Shown: one piece after another, positions 8,581 through 15,249 of the stretch
Position numbering within the stretch: position 1 is the first letter of the stretch
Layout: every line of letters starts with the position of its first letter
DNA from: an uncultured Riemerella sp.
GTDB lineage: Bacteria; Bacteroidota; Bacteroidia; Flavobacteriales; Weeksellaceae
DNA: 27,751 bases
Direction: 5' to 3'
NCBI GenBank assembly: GCA_938037185.1
Contig: CALHQK010000034.1
Location: forward strand, 1 to 27,751
Made by a program: the position numbers and the translations under genes
The notes under the pieces: generated by a model
The model's input: the letters and a program-made list of their open reading frames with translations, nothing else
What the model was told of the DNA's origin: nothing
Databases searched by the model: none

Positions 8581-9327
8581 TTAACTATCTTTTCCTGTAT
8601 AAAAATTATAATCCTTAATAATAGTGCTGATGAACTGCCTTGGAGTGAACTGGCTGGAATTGTATTCTATTTTTAGGATTTCCTGTATTTTTTCTACTAA
8701 TTTATATAGCACCTGTTGGTCGTTATTGAAATCTGCTCTTCTGAAATTTTCTTTGATAATTCTAATATCATTATCCGAAAAAGCAATAACCTGCGGAAAA
8801 ACAGGGATATAGTCCTGCCCGATGTTTTCAAGGATGGTGTGGTTGATAGTCACATCATTTTTTAGGGAAATTACGGCTGTCCCAGAGACCATATCTCCTA
8901 TTCTCTGGCTGTTCTTAGAGATAATAATTGATAAAATCCCTGCGATTGCAGAGCTGGTATAGACATCAATGATGCAGAAAATCCAGCGGATGAGGTAATC
9001 TCCGAAACTTGCCTGATAGCCGTCAATCTTTACTACTTTTATCTTCATTATCTTTTTACCGAAAGTCTGCCCTCCCATAAAGTATTCTAAAACAAGGGTG
9101 TACAGCCATACCGGAGCCAGACCTATAAGAAATATGATAAAAATATCCCATTCACTATATGAAACAATTGCTTTAGGAGATAAGCCTCTGAATACAAGGA
9201 AAAATAATGTGCTGTAAGCCATCTTGATGAGCATATCAATAATAGTGGCAAATATCCGGCTACCTAAACTGGCCGTATTGAAAATGATATTTACATTCTG
9301 AGAAGTATTGATTGATATCTGATTCAT
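8581..9327 (-). CDS. RDD-family membrane protein
   Basis: A 248-residue integral membrane protein with an RDD domain over about residues 15-155: ASLGSRIFATIIDMLIKM carries the first Arg/Asp pair, two hydrophobic helices follow, then GGQTFGKKIMKIKVV, a third helix and QRIGDMVSGT with the final Asp. Three membrane segments are predicted by eye. The last 80 or so residues form a hydrophilic, helical extension (IPVFPQVIAFSDNDIRIIKE onward) that is not part of the RDD core. RDD genes are regular partners of the SpoIIM/DUF4129/MoxR cluster, and this one is divergent from the SpoIIM gene with a 77-base shared upstream region. Function unknown; transport or membrane-stress roles have been proposed for the family. 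Confidence 0.9.
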   Translation of the reverse strand: MNQISINTSQNVNIIFNTASLGSRIFATIIDMLIKMAYSTLFFLVFRGLSPKAIVSYSEWDIFIIFLIGLAPVWLYTLVLEYFMGGQTFGKKIMKIKVVKIDGYQASFGDYLIRWIFCIIDVYTSSAIAGILSIIISKNSQRIGDMVSGTAVISLKNDVTINHTILENIGQDYIPVFPQVIAFSDNDIRIIKENFRRADFNNDQQVLYKLVEKIQEILKIEYNSSQFTPRQFISTIIKDYNFYTGKDS

Positions 9328-9348
9328 CGTATTTTGGATAAGAATTTA

Positions 9349-9356
9349 CAAATATA
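9349..9356 (-). promoter_or_regulatory. Candidate -7 element of the RDD gene
   Basis: Reads TATATTTG on the minus strand, an exact TAnnTTTG match, 21 bases upstream of the RDD start. No clear -33 element. Confidence 0.5.
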
Positions 9357-9404
9357 GAAAACTTTCGTTGTTGTTTATAGATTTTTTCATACCTTAGCAA
9401 TCTT

Positions 9405-10391
9405 ATGAGAGAGGTAGCTTTTATTAAACAAAACAAAGAAAAGTGGCAGGAGATAGAAAGGGTGATAGAAGGCAGGGAAAAGAAAAATCCCAATGACCTT
9501 TCCTCTCTGTATATTAACCTGATTAACGACTTGTCCTTTGCTCAGACTTATTATCCAAAGAGCAAGACTACGGTTTATATCAATTATCTTTCTTCAAGGA
9601 TTTTCCAGCAGATTTATAAAACAAAAAGAGAAGAAAGAAACAGGCTGCTGTATTTTTACAAAACAGAGGTTCCGCTGCTGATGTATCAGTATAGGAAATA
9701 CCTGCTGTATGCGTTTGGTTTTTTTAGTATTTTTACTCTTATTGGAGCTGTTTCGGCGCATTATGACAAAGATTTTGTTAATCTTATTTTAGGTGATGGC
9801 TATGTAAATATGACCATAGAAAATATTAAAAATAAAAATGAAGTAGGTGTATATCAGGATGAGGGAATGCTGTCGATGAGTTTGATGATTATTGTAAACA
9901 ACCTGAAAGTCGGGGCGTATCTTTTTGTAATGGGAGTTTTGGGAGGTGCGGGCTCTGTATTTGTGCTGTTTAAGAATTGTATTATGCTTGGTTCGTTTCA
10001 GTATCTTTTTTTTCAGTATGGTGATTTCCAATCGTTACAGAGCAGTGCAAGAGGGATTTGGATACATGGTGTTTTTGAAATTTTTGCAATGGTCATAGAG
10101 GCGGCGGCAGGGATGATGATGGGGGCATCTCTTTTATTCCCAAAGACTTATTCAAGGTTTAATTCTTTCAAATATGGTGCAAAAAATGCTTTCAAAATAT
10201 TTGTAAGTACAGTGCCTTTTACTATTTTTGCAGGTATATTAGAGGGTTTTGTTACACGGCATGCCCTTACCATGCCTTTTGTGCTTAATATGATTATTAT
10301 TTTTGGTACATTGGCGTTTATTACTTATTATTATTGTGTTTATCCATATATTGTAAATAGAAAAATAAATAAAAATGATGCAGTTTTATAA
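9405..10391 (+). CDS. SpoIIM-like (stage II sporulation protein M family) membrane protein
   Basis: A 328-residue membrane protein of the SpoIIM/DUF95 family. The first 95 residues are hydrophilic and helical (MREVAFIKQNKEKWQEIERV), followed by a membrane helix near 99-118 and about four more. The conserved segment NNLKVGAYLFVMGVLGGAGS and the WIHGVFEIFAMVIEAAAGMMMG stretch, with the family's His and Glu in a membrane-embedded helix, are clear. The organism group does not sporulate; the family occurs widely as the membrane partner in MoxR-type clusters. Its 3' end overlaps the next gene by 17 bases, so it heads an operon of four genes. The start ATG at 9405 is the first in frame. Exact role unknown. 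Confidence 0.9.
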   Translation: MREVAFIKQNKEKWQEIERVIEGREKKNPNDLSSLYINLINDLSFAQTYYPKSKTTVYINYLSSRIFQQIYKTKREERNRLLYFYKTEVPLLMYQYRKYLLYAFGFFSIFTLIGAVSAHYDKDFVNLILGDGYVNMTIENIKNKNEVGVYQDEGMLSMSLMIIVNNLKVGAYLFVMGVLGGAGSVFVLFKNCIMLGSFQYLFFQYGDFQSLQSSARGIWIHGVFEIFAMVIEAAAGMMMGASLLFPKTYSRFNSFKYGAKNAFKIFVSTVPFTIFAGILEGFVTRHALTMPFVLNMIIIFGTLAFITYYYCVYPYIVNRKINKNDAVL

Positions 10392-11346
10392 GAAAAGAGA
10401 TTTTGGAGCTTTAATCTCAGATACATTTAATTTTGTGAAGCTCTACGGAAAGAATTATTTTAAAAACTATTTCGTAATCAATGGTCTATTGATTATATTG
10501 ATGGCGGTGCTTGTCTTTTTTGGTTTTAAGAACATTTTTAGTCTTATTTTTGAGGGCATAGGAGGAGGAAATAGTGCGTCTATAGGGCGTTATTTTCTTG
10601 AAAATATAGTGCAAATTATATTTACTTCCCTGTTTATTTTTTTAGTTTTCATCCTGATATCCGTTGTTAATTATTCTTATCCTGTCTTGTATCTGAAAAG
10701 ACTTATCGAAACGGGAAATAAGAATATAGCAGTAGATGAAATAATGTCTGATGTGAAAAAAAATATTGGGAAAATATTTAAATTGTTTTTAGGATTTGTA
10801 TTTATAGTATTCCCTTTATACTTGGTAGTTTATGGGCTGGGTTATAGTTATACCATGACATATCGTATCCAAGGACTTTACTTTCTTTTGGTCATATTCT
10901 TGACCCCTGTGATGACGAATGTTGTTAATTTCCTAATTTATGATTATTTCAATAGAGGAAAAGGCTTTTTCAGCTCGTTGAGTTATGCTATTCGTTCTCA
11001 GTTTTCTTATCAACAATATAACCAAAAGTCTCCTTTTTGGAAATATTGGGGAACAACAGTGATACTATATATATTACAGCAGGTCGTGGCTTACGCCCTT
11101 GCTTTTATATTGGTGTTCATCATAATACTTAGTTTAGGATTAAGTCTTAATATGTCAAGTGCAGAAACTTTCTATATTACACTAGTGCTTACTGTCATGG
11201 CTTATCCTTTAATAATAATTATTTCCCTTATCATGAGTAATTTTATTTCTTTGTGTTCAGGGTTTATGTATTATGACAGCCGTACAGACCTGCATAGAGA
11301 AATGGATTTAACGGAGATAGACAGCATCGGGCGGGATGAAGTATAA
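10375..11346 (+). CDS. Multi-pass membrane protein of the SpoIIM-DUF4129 operon
   Basis: A 323-residue protein with about six hydrophobic segments (for example residues 37-52, 78-101, 137-158 and 164-184) separated by short charged loops, and the short hydrophilic ends MMQFYKKRDFGALISDTFNF and MDLTEIDSIGRDEV. I do not recognise a catalytic motif; the arrangement resembles the uncharacterised membrane proteins that lie between SpoIIM and DUF4129 genes in Flavobacteriia. Start could be ATG 10375 or the adjacent ATG 10378; both overlap the SpoIIM stop. The 3' end overlaps the DUF4129 start by 11 bases, consistent with tight co-translation and a shared membrane complex. Confidence 0.85.
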   Translation: MMQFYKKRDFGALISDTFNFVKLYGKNYFKNYFVINGLLIILMAVLVFFGFKNIFSLIFEGIGGGNSASIGRYFLENIVQIIFTSLFIFLVFILISVVNYSYPVLYLKRLIETGNKNIAVDEIMSDVKKNIGKIFKLFLGFVFIVFPLYLVVYGLGYSYTMTYRIQGLYFLLVIFLTPVMTNVVNFLIYDYFNRGKGFFSSLSYAIRSQFSYQQYNQKSPFWKYWGTTVILYILQQVVAYALAFILVFIIILSLGLSLNMSSAETFYITLVLTVMAYPLIIIISLIMSNFISLCSGFMYYDSRTDLHREMDLTEIDSIGRDEV

Positions 11347-12106
11347 GGTTCTCATATTCTTGCTGTTCTTCGGAGCGGGGTTCTCAGCACAGGTGGAAAG
11401 CACTCCAAAAGTTGAGGTCAAAAAACGCTCCGAAAAGAATATGGTTTCCGCGGATTCGCTGCTGAGCTTGGGTATTCAAACCGATAATGAGCTTTATCCT
11501 AAAAAAATCACTCCCGATTTTCAATCAAAATACAAAGGAAAGGAGTTTGATTATTCTGAAAACCAGCCAAAAATCAGCTTTTGGGAAAAAATAAAACGCA
11601 GGCTTGGAAAGATTCTAGAATATCTCTTCGGTGATTTAGAAGGCATGAACACTATTAAGCCTTGGAAAATAGTGTTTAGAATTCTGGCGGTAATTGTGGT
11701 CGGTGTGGTATTGTATTTTATCATAAAATTTTTGGTTGAAAGAAGAGGAAACTTGTTTTTTGCAAAGAAAAATACAAAATTGGAAATCCCTGTAGAAGAT
11801 GTTGTGGAGAATATTCATGAAGTTGATTTTCCCGAAACTATCGCTAAATACGAACGCCAGAAAGACTATCGCTCGGCGGTGCGCTACCATTTCCTTTGGA
11901 TTTTGAAACAACTGACCGACAAAAAAATCATAGAATGGAATCCTGAAAAAACCAATAAAGACTATATTGCCGAAATACAAAAAGCAGATATCAAGCAGGG
12001 TTTCAAAGAAATAGCTCTGATTTTTGACTATGTCTGGTATGGAGAATTCAAAATAGATGAGCCGAAATACAGAGAATTAGAATATAAATATAAGGAACTG
12101 AGATAA
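11336..12106 (+). CDS. DUF4129 domain-containing protein
   Basis: A 256-residue protein with an N-terminal signal-like segment (MKYKVLIFLLFFGAGFSAQ), an extracytoplasmic low-complexity region of about 85 residues, one membrane helix near residues 110-134, and a C-terminal domain with the DUF4129 pattern (IAKYERQKDYRSAVRYHFLW, then WNPEKTNKDYIAEI and YVWYGEFKIDE). DUF4129 is a cytoplasmic helical domain found beside MoxR, DUF58 and transglutaminase-type membrane proteins. The start is embedded in the last codons of the upstream gene (11-base overlap). No function is established. Confidence 0.9.
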   Translation: MKYKVLIFLLFFGAGFSAQVESTPKVEVKKRSEKNMVSADSLLSLGIQTDNELYPKKITPDFQSKYKGKEFDYSENQPKISFWEKIKRRLGKILEYLFGDLEGMNTIKPWKIVFRILAVIVVGVVLYFIIKFLVERRGNLFFAKKNTKLEIPVEDVVENIHEVDFPETIAKYERQKDYRSAVRYHFLWILKQLTDKKIIEWNPEKTNKDYIAEIQKADIKQGFKEIALIFDYVWYGEFKIDEPKYRELEYKYKELR

Positions 12107-12117
12107 TTACCATAATT

Positions 12118-13296
12118 ATGAATAAGACTATTAAAATATACGGAATTATCTTAGCTGCTGTTTTGGTTTTGTTTACTTTTTTAGAATTGGGTAAAACAGA
12201 GGTGGTCAGTTGGAACAAAAACTATGATATAAAGGAAAAATCTCCATTTGGGCTTTATGTTTTTTCTAAGGAAGCTCCTGCTTTGTTTCAGAATAAAATA
12301 GAGAAAGTAAATATTTCTCCGTACGAATACTATCAGCAGAAAAGGGGAAAACATAATATACTGCTGATACAGCCCGAATTAGACAAAGAATCTTGGAAAA
12401 AAATATTAAAACAAACCGAAGAAGGGGCGGATGTTTTGGTGTTTTCTGAAACATTGGATTTCCTTCCAATATCAGATTCTTTGGATATCTCTACTTATAG
12501 GATAGATTTTGAAAATTTTGAAGAAACAGATGATAAAGTTACACTTTATTTTACGGATAAAAAACTCGAATATGACAGCATAGTTGCAGACAAACTGCCT
12601 AATGACCTTGCAATTGACAGCATCCGAAATGGCAGTCAGGTTTTAGGATATGCGGCTTCTAATGGAGTGCTGGCTGGGGCGAATTTCATAAAAGTAAAAC
12701 ACGGAAAAGGAAATTTTTACCTTCATACTGAGCCATTGGTTCTTACCAATTATTATCTGCTTCAAAAAGAGAATATTTCATACATTACCGATTTGCTTTC
12801 TTATCTTCCTGATAATGTGCCTACAGTATGGTTTGTGAAGAAAGATATGGCAGGAGTTTCGCAGTCGGAAATGAGGTTTATCCTCAGCAATCCGCCCCTT
12901 AAATATGCTTGGTGGCTGTTTTTAGCGGGGATAGTTTTGTTTATATTTTTTAATGCAAAACGCCGTCAGAGAATTATTCCTATTATACCGCCGAAGCAAA
13001 ATAAATCTGTAGAATTTGTCAAAAGTATTGGTAATCTGTATCTTAATGAAGGAGATTCCCGAGATATGATGGTCAAAAAGGCGCAATATTTCCTGCATCG
13101 TGTAAGGATGGAGCTGCTGATAGATACACAAAACTTAGATGAAGAATTCATAAATAAACTTCATCTGAAAACAGGGAAAAGCATAGAAAAAATTACGGAA
13201 GCGGTTGATTTTATCAAGAAATCACAGCAGAACCAGTTCATCCTTTCTAATCGAGATTTGATAAAAATGAATAGAATTTTAGATGAAATTTATTAG
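12118..13296 (+). CDS. DUF4350 domain-containing protein
   Basis: A 392-residue protein: an N-terminal membrane helix (about residues 4-22), an extracytoplasmic domain in which SPFGLYVFSKEAPALF, a strand like HNILLIQPE and a segment TEEGADVLVFSE match the DUF4350 layout, a second membrane helix near 264-281 followed by a basic stop-transfer (NAKRRQR), and a cytoplasmic helical tail of about 110 residues. It begins 11 bases after the DUF4129 stop and completes the operon. In many Flavobacteriia the next gene would be moxR; here it is the convergent folA, 12 bases away. Confidence 0.88.
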   Translation: MNKTIKIYGIILAAVLVLFTFLELGKTEVVSWNKNYDIKEKSPFGLYVFSKEAPALFQNKIEKVNISPYEYYQQKRGKHNILLIQPELDKESWKKILKQTEEGADVLVFSETLDFLPISDSLDISTYRIDFENFEETDDKVTLYFTDKKLEYDSIVADKLPNDLAIDSIRNGSQVLGYAASNGVLAGANFIKVKHGKGNFYLHTEPLVLTNYYLLQKENISYITDLLSYLPDNVPTVWFVKKDMAGVSQSEMRFILSNPPLKYAWWLFLAGIVLFIFFNAKRRQRIIPIIPPKQNKSVEFVKSIGNLYLNEGDSRDMMVKKAQYFLHRVRMELLIDTQNLDEEFINKLHLKTGKSIEKITEAVDFIKKSQQNQFILSNRDLIKMNRILDEIY

Positions 13297-13308
13297 TTCA
13301 GGAAGAAA

Positions 13309-13797
13309 TTATTTCCTTCTTTCCCAAGTTTGAAAAGAAAAATCGTATGCGTGTTTTTCATCTTTTGGGTGATGGATTTCATCGGTTTTCTGCCAGATAT
13401 TTTCATCTATTTTTGGGAAAAATGCATCGGCTTCTGTCTGAAAGTCTACTTGTGTGATTTTCAGACAATCGGCCAAGTCTATGGTTTGTTCATAGATATT
13501 TCCGCCTCCGAGGATGAAAATCTGTTCGTTAATTTTCTTAGCATGTTTGATAGCATCTTTTATGGAAGGAACGATAAGAATTCCTTCCTCAAACCAGTCT
13601 TCCTTTCTGCTTACCACAATATTAGTGCGGTTAGGGAGGGGCTTTCCAATGCTTTCGTAGGTTTTTCTGCCCATAATTATAGGATGCTCCAGAGTCATTT
13701 TTTTGAAATATTTTAAATCTTCTGGAAGATGCCACAGAAGCTGATTGTCCTTCCCTAATTCGTTGTTTTTTCCGATAGCAGCAATTATAGTAATCAT
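13309..13797 (-). CDS. folA: Dihydrofolate reductase
   Basis: A 162-residue dihydrofolate reductase making tetrahydrofolate with NADPH. MITIIAAIGKNNELGKDNQL is the N-terminal strand and Met20-type loop, LLWHLPEDLKYFKKMT holds Trp22 and the catalytic acid Asp27 in the same numbering as E. coli, GRKTYESIGKPLPNRTNIV binds cofactor, and ILGGGNIYEQ is the C-terminal glycine motif. Length is standard and no key residue is missing. It starts 4 bases after the murI stop, so the two are one transcript; it is convergent with the DUF4350 gene and I see only a weak imperfect hairpin between them. Confidence 0.97.
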   Translation of the reverse strand: MITIIAAIGKNNELGKDNQLLWHLPEDLKYFKKMTLEHPIIMGRKTYESIGKPLPNRTNIVVSRKEDWFEEGILIVPSIKDAIKHAKKINEQIFILGGGNIYEQTIDLADCLKITQVDFQTEADAFFPKIDENIWQKTDEIHHPKDEKHAYDFSFQTWERRK

Positions 13798-13801
13798 TTG
13801 T

Positions 13802-14617
13802 TTATAAGGTTTTTAGTTCCAAATCTATTTTATTTCCGAAGAATTTTTTAGATATTTTCTGAAAATTTTTGGTTATATCCGAAATATAAAACTCATACTT
13901 TGGATGAGGATTGTTTTTGTGGAGCAAATCATATTTCTCAAGGGTATGCTGTATAAAATTAGCAACGATATTAGGAGAATCTATTACTCTTACCCTTGTG
14001 CCGTAGTATTGCTTGATTTCTTCCATGAGCAAAGGATAGTGCGTACATCCTAAAATGAGTGTTTCTATGTTTTTCAACTTGTTGTTGGACAGGTAATTAT
14101 ATATTATACTGCGGGAAATAGGGTGATTGATAAATCCTTCCTCTATGGCAGGCACTAGAAGAGGCGTCGCGAGCTCCTGCACATTGATGAATTTATTATA
14201 TTTCTTAATACTTTTTTTGTATAGTTTAGAGTTGATAGTCGCTTTTGTAGCAATTACGCCTACATTCTGGTGTATTTCGTAGGCAACTTTTTCTGCAACG
14301 GGACTAATCACATCAAAAACGAGAGCCCTGTCTCCTACCACATCCTTTACTTCCTTTAATGCATTGGAAGCCGCTGTATTACAGGCTACTACAATAGCTT
14401 TGCAGTTTTGTTTCAAGAGGAATTCTGCGATTTCTACTGAATAGTTGATGATTGCCTCTTTTGATTTGTCTCCGTAAGGAAGATGCTTAGTATCACCAAA
14501 GTATATAAAATCTTCCTGAGGCATAAGCCGTTTTATTTCTTTGGCGTTTGTAAGTCCACCAACTCCGCTATCAAAAATACCGATAGGCTGTGAGGCATCC
14601 AGATGTTTGTATTTCAA
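13802..14617 (-). CDS. murI: Glutamate racemase
   Basis: A 271-residue cofactor-independent glutamate racemase that supplies D-glutamate for peptidoglycan. Hallmarks are PIGIFDSGVGGLT, the two catalytic cysteines Cys79 (VVACNTAASN) and Cys191 (LILGCTHYPLL), and FGDTKHLPYG. I accept the TTG start at 14617 (MKYKHLDASQ): there is no in-frame ATG before the essential GIFDSGVGGLT motif, and a -7 element ends 15 bases upstream. First gene of murI-folA. Upstream lies the dps terminator. Confidence 0.96.
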   Translation of the reverse strand: MKYKHLDASQPIGIFDSGVGGLTNAKEIKRLMPQEDFIYFGDTKHLPYGDKSKEAIINYSVEIAEFLLKQNCKAIVVACNTAASNALKEVKDVVGDRALVFDVISPVAEKVAYEIHQNVGVIATKATINSKLYKKSIKKYNKFINVQELATPLLVPAIEEGFINHPISRSIIYNYLSNNKLKNIETLILGCTHYPLLMEEIKQYYGTRVRVIDSPNIVANFIQHTLEKYDLLHKNNPHPKYEFYISDITKNFQKISKKFFGNKIDLELKTL

Positions 14618-14631
14618 AATATAACTTTTTG

Positions 14632-14639
14632 CAAAAATA
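14632..14639 (-). promoter_or_regulatory. Candidate -7 element of murI-folA
   Basis: Reads TATTTTTG on the minus strand. Initiation would be near 14625, leaving a leader of about 8 bases before the TTG start codon at 14617. It sits in the T-tract of the dps terminator, so the match is less discriminating here. Confidence 0.4.
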
Positions 14640-14671
14640 AAAAAAATAATGGCAGAAAAACCGCCATTATT
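14640..14671 (-). terminator. Rho-independent terminator of dps
   Basis: On the minus strand AATAATGGC (14671-14663), a 9-base loop, GCCATTATT (14653-14645), then a T-rich run. It is 8 bases past the dps stop codon and isolates dps from murI. Confidence 0.85.
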
Positions 14672-14679
14672 GATAAAAT

Positions 14680-15156
14680 TTATTGCCCTAAATAAGCATT
14701 ATACATCCAGACTTCTTTTTCCTGTTTTATGATGTAATCACTTATTAATGTGTTGGTTCCTTCATCATTCGCTTTTTCAGTAATATCTAAAAGCTCCCGC
14801 TGAAGCTCTATAACGGTTTTAAGCGAATGCAGAATGTTCTCTACACATTTTTTGCCATCATGTACTTCCTTACTTTCTTTAATCGTTGAAACTTCCAAAT
14901 AATCAGAGAAATTGTGAGTCGGCACATGGCCTAATGTGAGAATTCTTTCTGCAATTTCATCGATTTTGTCTATCAACTCATTGTATAGTTCTTCAAATTT
15001 AGAGTGAAGAGTAAAAAAATGCTCGCCTCTCACATTCCAATGCGCGCCGCGCGTATTTTGGTAGAAAACAGAATAATTTGCTAAAAGGACATTCAGTTTT
15101 TCAGCTATTTTTTTGCAGTCGGCTTCTTTCAGCCCAATAAGATTTGAATTCTTCAT
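14680..15156 (-). CDS. dps: Dps-family DNA-protection ferritin
   Basis: A 158-residue Dps/ferritin-like protein, a dodecameric cage that oxidises Fe(II) with peroxide and shields DNA during starvation or oxidative stress. The inter-subunit ferroxidase ligands fall at the right spacing: His39 (GAHWNV), His51 and Glu55 (LHSKFEELY), Asp66 and Glu70 (IDEIAERI). Glu at position 55 replaces Asp67 of the E. coli protein, as in NapA-type members. The N-terminal tail is short with only two lysines in the first ten residues, so DNA binding through a basic tail may be weak. Single-gene unit with its own -7 element (15182-15189) and terminator. Confidence 0.95.
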   Translation of the reverse strand: MKNSNLIGLKEADCKKIAEKLNVLLANYSVFYQNTRGAHWNVRGEHFFTLHSKFEELYNELIDKIDEIAERILTLGHVPTHNFSDYLEVSTIKESKEVHDGKKCVENILHSLKTVIELQRELLDITEKANDEGTNTLISDYIIKQEKEVWMYNAYLGQ

Positions 15157-15181
15157 AAGAAAAAAATTAAAAATTACTTTT

Positions 15182-15189
15182 CAAATTTA
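15182..15189 (-). promoter_or_regulatory. Candidate -7 element of dps
   Basis: Reads TAAATTTG on the minus strand, an exact TAnnTTTG match, 25 bases upstream of the dps ATG. No convincing -33 box and no recognisable Fur/PerR operator seen. Confidence 0.5.
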
Positions 15190-15249
15190 TGAAAATTAAC
15201 ATCAAGTTTCAGTAGAAAGCATCTAATTCAGAAATAGACAAAATAAATA

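Noticed and set aside
9405..10391. Evidence of sporulation from a SpoIIM-family gene
   Set aside because: The family is widespread in non-sporulating bacteria next to MoxR-type genes; no other sporulation gene is present.
11636..11980. Minus-strand 114-codon frame opposite DUF4129
   Set aside because: Shadow of a well-supported gene; Phe-rich, no motif.
13297..13320. Possible terminator between DUF4350 and folA
   Set aside because: Only an imperfect GGAA...TTCC pairing with a bulge and no clean T-tract; not strong enough to call.
13330..13716. Plus-strand 128-codon frame opposite folA
   Set aside because: Antisense shadow of a fully conserved dihydrofolate reductase.
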